Below are positions 14,006-22,006 of a stretch of 25,681 nucleotides of DNA, one piece after another. Both the position numbers and the translations under genes were made by a program. This DNA comes from Archaeoglobaceae archaeon (GTDB lineage: Archaea; Halobacteriota; Archaeoglobi; Archaeoglobales; Archaeoglobaceae), in the NCBI GenBank assembly GCA_027038095.1, contig JALVYA010000212.1:1-25681 (forward strand), written 5' to 3'. Within the stretch, counting starts at the first letter, position 1. Each line of letters opens with the position of its first letter. Below the pieces are notes generated by a model. It saw only the letters and a program-made list of their open reading frames with translations, was not told the origin of the DNA and made no database searches.

Positions 14006-14488
14006 ATGCCAAAAGTAGCTCTCGGCGGAACGTTCGATCCACTTCACGAAGGGCACAAAAAGCTGATAGACGTGGCTGTTAAACTTGCTGGAGACATAAA
14101 AAATCTGAAAATAGGCATAACAAGTGATGAAATGGCCAGAAGAAGGTTCAGAACTGTTATGCCGTTAGCTTTAAGAGCTGAAAACCTGAGAAGGTATTTT
14201 TTGAGAAAGTACAAAGCCGAACCGGAGATAGAGGTTATAAACGACGCTTTCGGCAAAACTCTCGAGGAAGATTTCGACTACCTCGTCGTTTCTCCGGAAA
14301 CCGAGAACACAGCCAGAAGGATAAACGAGGAAAGGAGTAAGAGGGGCATGAAAAGAATAGAGGTAGTTGTAGTTGACTACGTGGTTGCTGAGGACGGAAA
14401 GCCCATATCATCGACAAGGATAAAAGCTGGAGAAATAGACAGGTACGGCAGAGTGGTTAAAGCTGTTGAAGGTGATAATCATGGCTGA
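14006..14488 (+). CDS. coaD: Phosphopantetheine adenylyltransferase, archaeal type
   Basis: Converts 4'-phosphopantetheine and ATP to dephospho-CoA, the penultimate step of CoA synthesis. It is a nucleotidyltransferase-fold protein with GGTFDPLHEGHKKLI (7-21), including the HxGH motif (HEGH). The downstream partner is KPISSTRIKAGEID, the ISSTR/KMSKS-like motif. The 160-residue length and the RRRFRTVMPLALRAENLRRYF block are typical of the archaeal/eukaryotic PPAT group (COG1019-like) rather than bacterial CoaD. GTGAG lies eight bases before the ATG. Its stop overlaps the next gene by eight bases, so the two are translationally coupled. Confidence 0.92.
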   Translation: MPKVALGGTFDPLHEGHKKLIDVAVKLAGDIKNLKIGITSDEMARRRFRTVMPLALRAENLRRYFLRKYKAEPEIEVINDAFGKTLEEDFDYLVVSPETENTARRINEERSKRGMKRIEVVVVDYVVAEDGKPISSTRIKAGEIDRYGRVVKAVEGDNHG

Positions 14489-15029
14489 CCCGGCTGAGCG
14501 CAGAGTTGTTGTGGCACTGGGATCAAAAAATCCGGCAAAGCTTGAAGGGGTGAGAAAAGCATTCTCTCGATTTTTTGACGATGTGTCTGTAAAGACCTTT
14601 GATGTGAATTCAGGAGTGCCTGACCAGCCCTTCGACAACGATACGGTGAAGGGAGCCATGAACAGAGCTCTGAAAGCTTACGAAAGCGGAAAGTGCGACT
14701 TTGGAGTTGGAGTTGAAGCCGGACTGTTCAGAAACAACTTCACGCTGACAGGATACCTCGACATACAGGTTGCCGCTGTCTACGACGGGGACAGAATCTG
14801 CATAGGATACGGTCCGGGCTTTGAATACCCCGAAAAAGTTTTGAGACCCGTGCTTGGCGGGAGTGAAGTCGGGAAAGTAATGGAAACGGTGACGGGCATA
14901 AAGGATCTCGGAAAAAAGCAGGGGGCTATTGGCTACTTAACGAAAAACGCAATAACGAGGGCTGAGCTGACCGAAATTGCCGTAATTATGGCTTTAATAC
15001 CCTTTCTGAACAAAAACCTGTACTTTTAG
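14481..15029 (+). CDS. Inosine/xanthosine triphosphatase (DUF84 family)
   Basis: House-cleaning NTPase (YjjX/DUF84 type) that hydrolyses non-canonical ITP and XTP so that deaminated purines stay out of nucleic acids. Near the start is VALGSKNPAKLEGVRKAF, the substrate-binding Ser-Lys-Asn-Pro block. VPDQPFDNDTVKGAMNRA and FGVGVEAGL follow, the latter with the catalytic Glu region, and then KQGAIGYLTKNAITRAEL near the end. I place the start at ATG 14481 with GGTGAT at 14471-14476 upstream; an earlier TTG at 14466 overlaps that ribosome binding site. At 182 residues it has the usual size. It overlaps coaD by eight bases. Confidence 0.9.
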   Translation: MADPAERRVVVALGSKNPAKLEGVRKAFSRFFDDVSVKTFDVNSGVPDQPFDNDTVKGAMNRALKAYESGKCDFGVGVEAGLFRNNFTLTGYLDIQVAAVYDGDRICIGYGPGFEYPEKVLRPVLGGSEVGKVMETVTGIKDLGKKQGAIGYLTKNAITRAELTEIAVIMALIPFLNKNLYF

Positions 15030-15079
15030 GTTTTCAGCATTTTTAGCAGTTTAACACACGGATTGAAAACCTGCGGATA

Positions 15080-15117
15080 ACAAAAATAGAAATCCAAAAA
15101 CAAAAATAGAGAAAAAA
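15080..15117 (-). terminator. Duplicated U-tract terminator after the histone gene
   Basis: On the minus strand, just past the histone stop, the sequence has runs TTTTTT, TATTTTTG and TTTTTGG, with the 11-mer TCTATTTTTGT occurring twice at a 20-bp period (plus-strand ACAAAAATAGA at 15080-15090 and 15100-15110). This fits a strong double terminator for an abundant transcript. Confidence 0.6.
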
Positions 15118-15126
15118 CAGGAGCTT

Positions 15127-15333
15127 TCACAGCTCCTTGGCAGCCATCTTTATATCTTCAGCTTTAACCGTCTTTCTGCCAGCATGATTGGCAAGCTCAA
15201 CAGCCCTCTTGGCAACCTTCATTGCGTAGTCTTCGATTGCCTCTGCGAGCGTCTTCTTCGCACTCTCGCTGACTCTCTGCGCACCGGCGTTTCTGATTAT
15301 TCTCTCTATTGGGGCAAGGGGTAATTCACTCAT
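15127..15333 (-). CDS. Archaeal histone (HMf family)
   Basis: DNA-packaging protein that dimerises through a histone fold and wraps DNA; 68 residues, the standard archaeal histone length with no tails. The N terminus SELPLAPIERIIRNAGAQRVS and the helix-strand-helix ESAKKTLAEAIEDYAMKVAKRAVELANHAGRKTVKAEDIKMA match HMf histones, including RKTVKAEDI, the L2 loop that contacts DNA. The ribosome binding site AGGAGGTGGG (minus strand, 15338-15347) is nearly ideal. The gene has its own TATA box and a leader of about 70 bases with a hairpin, and strong T-tract terminators beyond the stop, all consistent with high expression. The paralogue number in this genome cannot be seen. Confidence 0.95.
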   Translation of the reverse strand: MSELPLAPIERIIRNAGAQRVSESAKKTLAEAIEDYAMKVAKRAVELANHAGRKTVKAEDIKMAAKEL

Positions 15334-15404
15334 TCATCCCACCTCCTAAACCGATAGCCGCTAACTCAACCTATTCAGCCCAATCCGACCAAACCCGGCT
15401 ACGT
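15334..15404 (-). promoter_or_regulatory. Structured 5' leader of the histone mRNA
   Basis: If transcription starts about 25 bases past the TATA box, the leader begins near 15404. Its first bases TAGCCG (15396-15401) pair exactly with CGGCTA (15355-15360), enclosing a G-rich loop (runs GGG, GG, GG, GGG, GG). The helix ends just before the ribosome binding site at 15338-15347. The structure could affect translation or mRNA stability. Confidence 0.4.
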
Positions 15405-15426
15405 CTTTTATTTTTCGGAACATCCA

Positions 15427-15436
15427 ATATATAAAT
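15427..15436 (-). promoter_or_regulatory. TATA element for the histone gene
   Basis: Minus-strand ATTTATATAT preceded by CTAAAG is a near-consensus archaeal TATA element and separates histone expression from nrdJ upstream. Confidence 0.6.
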
Positions 15437-15501
15437 CTTTAGGTTGTAGCTTTTTCTGGTAGCCCTAATTCGTCTGTTGAGGCACGAGCAATCTTAACTC
15501 T

Positions 15502-17751
15502 TCATCCACACTTGGTAAATCCGCACATTCTACAAACCATGCAACCTTCTCCATATTCAAGTACATTACCGCACTCTGGGCAGACTCCACCTATAAGTCT
15601 CGTTTTCCTGTTTTTTTCCTCCACGAACTCCGTCAGAGGTTTTATACCATCTGTTCTGCGCTTAGTGTACTCTCCTCTCAGGTATTTTTCGAGTGCCTTG
15701 GCGACTCCATCGGCGCAGGATGTTATTATTTCTCCATCATCAAAACCTATTGACGGACACCTTATCCCCTTCAGCTGTTTTATCAGGGCGTACGGATTTA
15801 TCTGGCTTCTGAGAGCGATGCTCAGAAGTCTGCCTATTGCCTCTGTCTGGGACGCTGCACAACCACCACTTTTACCGAGCTGAACGAAAACTTCCGCTAT
15901 TCCGTATTCGTCCTCGTTTATCGTGACATACAGAGAACCACAACCCGTTTTTGTCTCTATTGTCGTTCCCGTGGTAACCTTGGGTCTCGGTCTCGGTTCT
16001 ATGTAGCCCGTCTTTACAATTCTACCTCTGAAGGCTTCTCTTTCTCTGTCTTTCTCCTTCTTCTTCGCCAGAGTCAGCACCTGTTCTTCTCTGCTCCCGT
16101 CCCTGTAAACGGTGATACCCTTGCATCCAAGCTCGTAGGCAAGGAGAAAAGCCGTTTCCACGTCAGCCTTTGTTGCGTGGTTGGGCATGTTTATTGTTTT
16201 GGACACGGCGTTGTCCGTGTACTTCTGAAAGCTCGCCTGCATTCTCACGTGCCACTCCGGAGCAATGTCTAAAGCACATTTGAAAACTCTTTTTATCTCT
16301 TCCGGAATCCCCTCTATATCCTGAATACTTCCAGCCTCAGCTATTTTTTCTATTATCTCCTCGCTGTACAGACCAGCTTTCCTGAGGGTTTCCTCGAATA
16401 CTGGATTTACCTCGAAGAACTCCTCACCGTCGAGTATGTGGGTTCTCTTAAACGCAAGGGCGTAAACTGGCTCGATTCCAGAAGAGCATCCAGCAATTAT
16501 GCTTATAGTTCCGGTGGGAGCGATTGTTGTTGTGGTTGCGTTTCTCATCTTAATTCCCTTCTTTTCCCACACGCTTCCTTTCCAGTTTGGGAAAACGCCT
16601 CTTTCCTCAGCAAGCTCCTGAGAGGCAAGGTGAGATTCTTTCTGAATGAAAGACATCAGTTTTTCCGCTATCTCTAACGCTTCCTCGCTGTCGTAGGGAA
16701 CGTTCATCTTGAAAAGGGCATCTGCAAAACCCATCACACCAAGACCGATTTTTCTGTTTGCCAGCGTTTTTTCTTCAATTTCGCGCAGCGGGTAGGAGTT
16801 AACGTCTATAACGTCGTCGAGAAACCTCGTGGCTATGTGAACAACCTCTCTCAGCTTTCCGTAATCGAAATCTTTGCCCTTCACAAAGGCTGAAACGTTT
16901 ATTGACCCGAGGTTGCACGATTCGTAGGGTAGCAGAGGCTGTTCACCACACGGATTTGTCGCTTCTATCTCGCCCACGTGCGGTGTTGGGTTGTGCCTGT
17001 TTATCGTGTCCAGAAACACCATTCCCGGTTCGCCGTTTCTCCACGCCCCTTCCACTATCATGTCAAAAATTTTTCTTGCCGGAACCCTTCTTACAACCTC
17101 TTTCGTTCTCGGATTTATGAGCGGATAGTCTTTCCCCTCTTTTAAAGCCTTCATGAAATCGTCCGTAATTCCAACGCTTATGTTGAAGTTCCTCAGCACT
17201 CCCTCCTCCCACTTCGCCTTTATGAACTCTTCAATGTCGGGATGGTGCACGTTCAGAACGCCCATGTTTGCTCCCCTTCTCTTTCCTCCCTGCTTTATCT
17301 GCTCGGTTGCTGCGTCGAAGATTTTCATGAAGCTTACAGGCCCGCTTGCCACGCCCTTCGTGGAGTGCACTATGTCTCCCTTCGGCCTCAATCTGGAGAA
17401 AGAGAAGCCTGTTCCTCCACCGCTCTTCTGAACTTTTGCCATATCCCAGAGAGCCTTGAATATTCCGTCTATTGAATCCTCCACCGGTATGACGAAGCAG
17501 GCTGACAGGTTGAGGTTCGTTCCGGCGTTCATTAGGGTGGGAGAATTCGGCAGAAAGAGCTGTTCATCCATTATGTTGAAAAAAGTTCTTGCAATTGCTT
17601 CGCAGTCTCCTCCGTACTTTTCTTCAGCAGAAGCGACCGCTCTTGCAACTCTCCAGAGCATTTCTTCAGGTGTTTCTATAACCTCGCCCTTCTCGTTGCG
17701 AAGCAGGTACCTCTTTTTCAACACAACCTCAGCAGTTCTGGTGAGCTTCAT
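15502..17751 (-). CDS. nrdJ: Adenosylcobalamin-dependent (class II) ribonucleotide reductase
   Basis: Reduces ribonucleotides to deoxyribonucleotides using a B12-generated thiyl radical. From ATG 17751 it is 749 residues. FLPNSPTLMNAGTNLNLSACF (67-86) holds one redox Cys (C85). NPCGEQPLLPYESCNLGS (266-283) holds the thiyl-radical Cys (C268), E270 and the redox partner C279. TTTTIAPTGTISIIAGCSSGIEP (406-428) is the phosphate-binding block. A TSCPD domain follows (about 590-690), and a C-terminal zinc ribbon CPEC...CRMCGFTKC (724-748) carries the recycling cysteines. The ATG is preferred over GTG 17838 because a TATA element lies about 28 bp upstream of it. No class I small subunit or class III activase is nearby. 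Confidence 0.95.
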   Translation of the reverse strand: MKLTRTAEVVLKKRYLLRNEKGEVIETPEEMLWRVARAVASAEEKYGGDCEAIARTFFNIMDEQLFLPNSPTLMNAGTNLNLSACFVIPVEDSIDGIFKALWDMAKVQKSGGGTGFSFSRLRPKGDIVHSTKGVASGPVSFMKIFDAATEQIKQGGKRRGANMGVLNVHHPDIEEFIKAKWEEGVLRNFNISVGITDDFMKALKEGKDYPLINPRTKEVVRRVPARKIFDMIVEGAWRNGEPGMVFLDTINRHNPTPHVGEIEATNPCGEQPLLPYESCNLGSINVSAFVKGKDFDYGKLREVVHIATRFLDDVIDVNSYPLREIEEKTLANRKIGLGVMGFADALFKMNVPYDSEEALEIAEKLMSFIQKESHLASQELAEERGVFPNWKGSVWEKKGIKMRNATTTTIAPTGTISIIAGCSSGIEPVYALAFKRTHILDGEEFFEVNPVFEETLRKAGLYSEEIIEKIAEAGSIQDIEGIPEEIKRVFKCALDIAPEWHVRMQASFQKYTDNAVSKTINMPNHATKADVETAFLLAYELGCKGITVYRDGSREEQVLTLAKKKEKDREREAFRGRIVKTGYIEPRPRPKVTTGTTIETKTGCGSLYVTINEDEYGIAEVFVQLGKSGGCAASQTEAIGRLLSIALRSQINPYALIKQLKGIRCPSIGFDDGEIITSCADGVAKALEKYLRGEYTKRRTDGIKPLTEFVEEKNRKTRLIGGVCPECGNVLEYGEGCMVCRMCGFTKCG

Positions 17752-17774
17752 ACTGGTTACATTAACAATCCAGT

Positions 17775-17804
17775 TAATTACCCTTCGGTGTTGCCCCGGT
17801 GTTG
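17775..17804 (-). promoter_or_regulatory. nrdJ: nrdJ promoter with CAACACCG direct repeats
   Basis: On the minus strand, CAACACCG occurs twice with an exact 11-bp period (plus-strand CGGTGTTG at 17786-17793 and 17797-17804), immediately before a BRE/TATA-like GGGTAATTAA. The TATA core is about 28 bp from ATG 17751, which implies a leaderless mRNA. The repeats are one helical turn apart, a position and spacing expected for an activator. Confidence 0.5.
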
Positions 17805-17830
17805 TGCGATGTACTGCAGGCAATTTTAGT

Positions 17831-19555
17831 TTATTCACCGCACATCTTTAAAGCTCTGTAAACTTCCGCAACGCTCCAGGCCTGAGCTATGCATCCGTCT
17901 GGTTTGTGAGGCGGATCTCCGTCGAAAATCTCAGATATGAACCCGATTCCCGCATCGTAAAGGTGAGACAGCAGCGGTAACAGCTCGGATTTAGAAATCT
18001 TGAGTCCCGCATTCCTCCTCAACTCGAAGTAAAAACCCGTAAGCCATGGCCACACGCATCCGTTGTGATAACTTGGATCTCCAGTATACCTACCAATGTA
18101 CTCCGGGTGGGAAGGGGAGAGAGTTCTCAGCCCGTAAGGCGTTAAAAGCTCTTTTTTAACGACAGAGCACACTTTTTTAGCCATCTCAATCAGTTCCTGA
18201 TCCTCCAGCTCCGGTATAGACGTCAGAACTGCAAGAGCAATTACCTGATTTGGCCTCAGAGTACTGTCTCCCTTAAGGTCATCCAGATACTCTCCATTCC
18301 AGAAAGTTTTCTTGAAGTCCTTCAGCACTTCTCTCCAGTCAGCAGGAGCGTCTATGCGGTACCTCTCAGCAAAAGCCAGAGCGTTAATCCAGAGAGCGTT
18401 GATTTCAACTGGAAAACCTTCCCTCGGCGTAAACCTCGTATCCATCCACGTTGTTTGAGGTTTTACTGAAATAAGCCTGCCTTTCAATCTGGCAACGTCA
18501 CTGTACGGATATTCTTCAAGTATGCTCTCAGCGTAAACTTTTAAGCGGTACAGAAAGTCGAAATCTTTCGTTTTTCTCATGTACCTGTCTAATGCGTAAA
18601 TGAACCAGAGGCTCGAATCGCTGGAGTTGTAAGTTGGTTCTTCAAACACTCTGTTGGGTATCAGCCCGTCTTTTATCTTCCTCGCAAAGTAAAGAAACAC
18701 GCTCCTCGCCTTTCCGAATAGCCCCCTCTCGAGGAGTAAACCGGGAAGGCTGACAAACGTATCTCTGCCCCAGGGCTCAGCAAACCAGTGATAGCCCGCC
18801 ACAATCCAGTTATCTGCAATAAAACAGTCACAGGCATATTCTAAAATTTTTTCAGGGGACAGAAAATAACTTTTTGGTGCAGAATGCTCTGGACCTCTCT
18901 CGGTTTCTGTACAGGCTACAAGCTCCAGACGATCCGTATCAGCCTCAATTTTAACTGGAGCGTACAGGTTTTCGCAGCACTCGTATCCCCTCTCACACTC
19001 CTTTTTGTAGAAAACGTTGTAGTAAATGTAATCCACTCTCTCAATTCTCGGCCTGTTTACGGAGCTGTGTACCTTCACGCTGAGGTTGAGGTTCGTGGAG
19101 CGGGCGGTAAAGCCATCATCAAAAACCTTAACGCTCACGTCCTCGAAGTCCTTTCTTACCGAGTGAGTACTCCTCATCGCCAGCAGAGGTATAATTCTGA
19201 AATTCTTTTGAGAGTCAGCTCTGTATACAACTTTAACGCTACCCTTTCCCAGTCTGACTTCTTTCTCCACGACTCCAGAAACCCAGTACAGAAAGCGTGC
19301 CGGGTGAATGTAGGAGTACATTCTCTTCAGACCTTCATCGACGAGAGCGTTTTTGTATCTGCTGCACGAAATTCTCTTTCCATCGACAAAGTCGTCTATG
19401 CTGGAAAGCAGAACGTAACCGTTTTTTACGAGCAACCCGTGGTACTTTCTCGTATTTCCGGCTACGCTCGAAGAGGAGTAGGAGTGCCCGTTAACGATTA
19501 AGTACTCCTTCTCGCTCGCAATGTCGTAAACAAGCTCAGACCTGCCCAGCATCAT
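17831..19555 (-). CDS. Glycogen debranching enzyme (amylo-alpha-1,6-glucosidase type)
   Basis: Removes alpha-1,6 branches from glycogen-like glucan. At 574 residues it has the archaeal/bacterial GDE layout: an N-terminal beta-sandwich (about 1-220) with SVAGNTRKYHGLLV (30-43), then an (alpha/alpha)6 domain. Catalytic-domain blocks include GYHWFAEPWGRDTFVSLPG (254-272, with the acidic Asp), DSSLWFIYALD (313-323), TTWMDTRF (368-375), PVEINALWINAL (382-393), YHNGCVWPWLTG (496-507) and EIFDGDPPHKPDGCIAQAWSVAE (542-564). It starts at ATG 19555, overlapping the stop of the upstream glycosyltransferase in an ATGA arrangement, with GGGGTG spaced seven bases before. It is thus the second gene of a two-gene unit. 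Confidence 0.92.
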   Translation of the reverse strand: MMLGRSELVYDIASEKEYLIVNGHSYSSSSVAGNTRKYHGLLVKNGYVLLSSIDDFVDGKRISCSRYKNALVDEGLKRMYSYIHPARFLYWVSGVVEKEVRLGKGSVKVVYRADSQKNFRIIPLLAMRSTHSVRKDFEDVSVKVFDDGFTARSTNLNLSVKVHSSVNRPRIERVDYIYYNVFYKKECERGYECCENLYAPVKIEADTDRLELVACTETERGPEHSAPKSYFLSPEKILEYACDCFIADNWIVAGYHWFAEPWGRDTFVSLPGLLLERGLFGKARSVFLYFARKIKDGLIPNRVFEEPTYNSSDSSLWFIYALDRYMRKTKDFDFLYRLKVYAESILEEYPYSDVARLKGRLISVKPQTTWMDTRFTPREGFPVEINALWINALAFAERYRIDAPADWREVLKDFKKTFWNGEYLDDLKGDSTLRPNQVIALAVLTSIPELEDQELIEMAKKVCSVVKKELLTPYGLRTLSPSHPEYIGRYTGDPSYHNGCVWPWLTGFYFELRRNAGLKISKSELLPLLSHLYDAGIGFISEIFDGDPPHKPDGCIAQAWSVAEVYRALKMCGE

Positions 19556-20763
19556 TGAGAACACCCCGTGTAGATTTCAAGCGTCTTTTCCACACATATA
19601 TCCCACGTAAAGTTCTCCAGAACTCGTTTTCTCGCCCTTTTACCCATTTTTTTTCTGAGTCCTTCATCGTTCAGCAAAGCGGATGTGTAAACCGCTATAT
19701 CGTGAGGATCGTCCGGATTTATGTGGTATCCCGTTTCTCCGCTCACCACCTGTTCTCTCAAACCAGATGTGCCCTTTGCACCTACGACAACAGGTCTCTC
19801 CAGAGCCATGGCTTCTGTGCACACTATTCCAAAAGGCTCGTAACGGGAGGGTAAAACAACGACGTCTGCGGATAAGTAGTGTAAAATCCTTTCAACTTCA
19901 CTCACGTATTCAAACCTGAAGGTAGCGTTGACTCCGAGCTCTTCTGAGAGTTTTTTCAGGTATTCCTCCATTTCGCCTCTGCCAACGACCACCAGCCTTG
20001 CATTTCCGCACAGCCTTTCTATCTCCGGCATCGCTCTTACCAAGGAGTCAACTCCCTTGACCCACGTGAGCCTGCCGAGAAAGAGCACGACCTTCTCTGC
20101 ATCTCCGCAAAACCTCTTCCTGAACCCTTCCACTTCCTTTTTATCGAACTTCTCCGGACTGTACTTCTCAACATCCACACCGTTGTAAACAACCTCAACT
20201 TTTTTGCTTTCCCCGTAAAAACGCTCTATTTCGTCTTTCATGGCATAACTTACCGTAATAATTTTCTTCGACTTTGAAATTCCCTCTTTTTCGATCTCGC
20301 AAACCGCTGGAGAAGGTGTGGCAATCCTGCCGTATTCGGTTGAGTGAAAGTGAGCGACGAGGGGGGCTTTACAGTTGGAAGAAGCCATTATACCTGCAGG
20401 AAAAGCCAGCCAGTCATGAGCGGCAACAACGTCCGGCTTATCTTCAACGGATTTACAGGCTGAAAGTATGTTGTAGAGCAGAGTTTCGGCGTAAAACTTC
20501 TTTCCGTTCTCATCCCATTCCCTGACGTGAGGAGGGAGGTACGCTGGATAGCAGTCCGGCTTTACGTCTGGAGCTCTGAAAACACTCGCCTTAAACCAGT
20601 GATCGTGGCTGAAAGTTACGTCGTTACCTCTCGTAAACACGCAGACCTCGTTTTTCTCAGCCAGCCTTTTTGATACCTCCATTGCGTACGTTCCAAGCCC
20701 CCCTCTGAGAAATGGGGGAAATTCGTCAACGAAGATGTGGATTTTCATAGTACCATCTTCCAT
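19552..20763 (-). CDS. GT4 glycosyltransferase, probable glycogen/starch synthase
   Basis: GT-B fold retaining glycosyltransferase of family 4, likely extending alpha-1,4-glucan from a nucleotide-glucose donor because it overlaps the debranching enzyme gene. The N-terminal domain has FVDEFPPFLRGGLGTYAMEVSK (11-32) with the acceptor/phosphate-binding GGLG, then DVVAAHDWLAFPAG (111-124) and HFHSTEYGR (138-146). The C-terminal nucleotide-binding domain has FLGRLTWVKGVD (228-239, with Arg and Lys for phosphate) and the EX7E motif RYEPFGIVCTEAM (307-319, E309 and E317). The donor (ADP- or UDP-glucose) is not decidable. It starts at ATG 20763, with GAGGTG eight bases upstream; ATG 20748 is an alternative. 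It has its own promoter. Confidence 0.87.
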   Translation of the reverse strand: MEDGTMKIHIFVDEFPPFLRGGLGTYAMEVSKRLAEKNEVCVFTRGNDVTFSHDHWFKASVFRAPDVKPDCYPAYLPPHVREWDENGKKFYAETLLYNILSACKSVEDKPDVVAAHDWLAFPAGIMASSNCKAPLVAHFHSTEYGRIATPSPAVCEIEKEGISKSKKIITVSYAMKDEIERFYGESKKVEVVYNGVDVEKYSPEKFDKKEVEGFRKRFCGDAEKVVLFLGRLTWVKGVDSLVRAMPEIERLCGNARLVVVGRGEMEEYLKKLSEELGVNATFRFEYVSEVERILHYLSADVVVLPSRYEPFGIVCTEAMALERPVVVGAKGTSGLREQVVSGETGYHINPDDPHDIAVYTSALLNDEGLRKKMGKRARKRVLENFTWDICVEKTLEIYTGCSQ

Positions 20764-20841
20764 TTTAAAAGCACCTCACGTTATTTCAACTTTTTCAAAA
20801 TTTTCCAGTTAATTTCTCAATTGATGTGGCATTCTGCCGGT

Positions 20842-20851
20842 CTTTTATATC
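20842..20851 (-). promoter_or_regulatory. TATA element for the GT4-debranching unit
   Basis: Minus-strand GATATAAAAG is a good TATA box about 80 bp before the GT4 start, implying a leader of roughly 55-60 bases that ends with the GAGGTG ribosome binding site. It immediately follows the T-rich terminator of the preceding unit. Confidence 0.6.
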
Positions 20852-20854
20852 TGC

Positions 20855-20872
20855 AAATAAAAAATAAAAAAT
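20855..20872 (-). terminator. T-rich terminator after the upstream GT4 gene
   Basis: Right after the stop of the 377-residue glycosyltransferase the minus strand reads ATTTTTTATTTTTTATTT. It separates the GH57-GT4 unit from the GT4-debranching unit. Confidence 0.6.
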
Positions 20873-22006
20873 CTATATTTTTTTGTAAACGTCGAGTATC
20901 TTTCTTGCAACGACTTCCCACCTGAACTTTCTGTCGACCTTGTTCCTTCCCCTCTCACCCATCAGCCTGACACCTTCGGCATCGTCAACTATGTAGTTTA
21001 CACCCCACGCTATGGATTCTGGAGCTGGATACACCTTTATACCGTCGTAAAAGTTGTCTATGTTCTCCGACAGCCCTCCAACGTCTGTGGCAACGACGCA
21101 CCTCTTGGCACTCCAGGCCTCAAGCAACACCAGACCAAAAGGCTCGTTTCTGCTCGGTATCACCACAATGTCTGCAGAATTAAGGACTCTGACAAACTCA
21201 CTATCCGGCAGGTAACCGAGAAACCTTACGGGCAAATTCATGTCCGCAGCCTTTTTTTCGAGATAACTCCTCATGTCTCCGTCTCCAGCAAATAAAAACT
21301 TCAAATCCCATCTGTGTCTGAGCATTGAAGGTATCGCGTCGAGTAATAGGTCAGGCCCCTTCTGGTACACCAGCCTTCCAGCAAAGAATATCAGGGGCGC
21401 GAGAGGATGTATTCCGTACTCTTTTTTCACAGCACCGGCATCAACTTCCGCATAGAACTTGTCTGGATGAATTCCGTTTGGCACGACGTCGATTTTCCAG
21501 TCCGGAATGCTGTATAACCACATAATCTCGTTTTTCAGTACATTCGAAACTGCCGTAATTCTCTTAGCAATTAATCCGGCATACCACTCCTTTCCGGATA
21601 TTTCCCTGAACTCCCACCAGTCTCCAAAGCTGTTACCGTTTCTGCCGTATTCGGTGGAATGATAGGTAAAAACTGTCCTTCTGTCCTGAAGCTCGTGCAG
21701 AGCCTCCACCACGTGCCAGTCGTGAAAGTGAAGCACGTCAAACTCCGGACTGTCAGTCTCTCTGAACCTGTCTACGAGTTTCAAACTCATGTCCCTGCAG
21801 TAATCCACGATGTTGAGTCCGTGAGGTGTGCAGCAGTGGTATTTAACTCCGTTTACTTCGAGATCTCCGATACCTCTCGTAAAGAAGTGAACTTCGTGCT
21901 CCTTTGCCAGCTCCTCTGCGAGGTGTGTTGCAGCCCTCGCAAGCCCTCCTACCCTCTCCGTGTAAAGACTTTCCCAGCAGAAAAAGGCTATTTTAAGAGA
22001 CTCCAT
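20873..22006 (-). CDS. GT4 glycosyltransferase, second probable alpha-glucan synthase
   Basis: A 377-residue GT-B glycosyltransferase, paralogous to the next gene downstream. The N-terminal domain has FFCWESLYTERVGGLARAA (8-26), FDVLHFHDWHVVEAL (89-103) and TYHSTEYGRNG (114-124). The C-terminal domain has FFAGRLVYQKGPDLLLDAI (207-225) and the EX7E motif SRNEPFGLVLLEAWSA (285-300, E288 and E296). The shared HSTEYGR block places both paralogues in one subfamily. The start overlaps the end of the GH57 gene by 19 bases, so they are translationally coupled. It probably acts in glycogen-like polymer synthesis; initiation of chains or transfer to another acceptor are alternatives. Confidence 0.85.
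   Translation of the reverse strand: MESLKIAFFCWESLYTERVGGLARAATHLAEELAKEHEVHFFTRGIGDLEVNGVKYHCCTPHGLNIVDYCRDMSLKLVDRFRETDSPEFDVLHFHDWHVVEALHELQDRRTVFTYHSTEYGRNGNSFGDWWEFREISGKEWYAGLIAKRITAVSNVLKNEIMWLYSIPDWKIDVVPNGIHPDKFYAEVDAGAVKKEYGIHPLAPLIFFAGRLVYQKGPDLLLDAIPSMLRHRWDLKFLFAGDGDMRSYLEKKAADMNLPVRFLGYLPDSEFVRVLNSADIVVIPSRNEPFGLVLLEAWSAKRCVVATDVGGLSENIDNFYDGIKVYPAPESIAWGVNYIVDDAEGVRLMGERGRNKVDRKFRWEVVARKILDVYKKI

Noticed and set aside
17752..17838. Extension of nrdJ to the GTG at 17838, overlapping the debranching gene
   Set aside because: The added 29 residues do not resemble RNR, and the segment holds a TATA-like element and direct repeats placed for a start at 17751.
18884..19501. A long plus-strand frame opposite the debranching enzyme gene
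   Set aside because: It lies wholly antisense to a gene with clear catalytic motifs, has no domain signal and no start signals.
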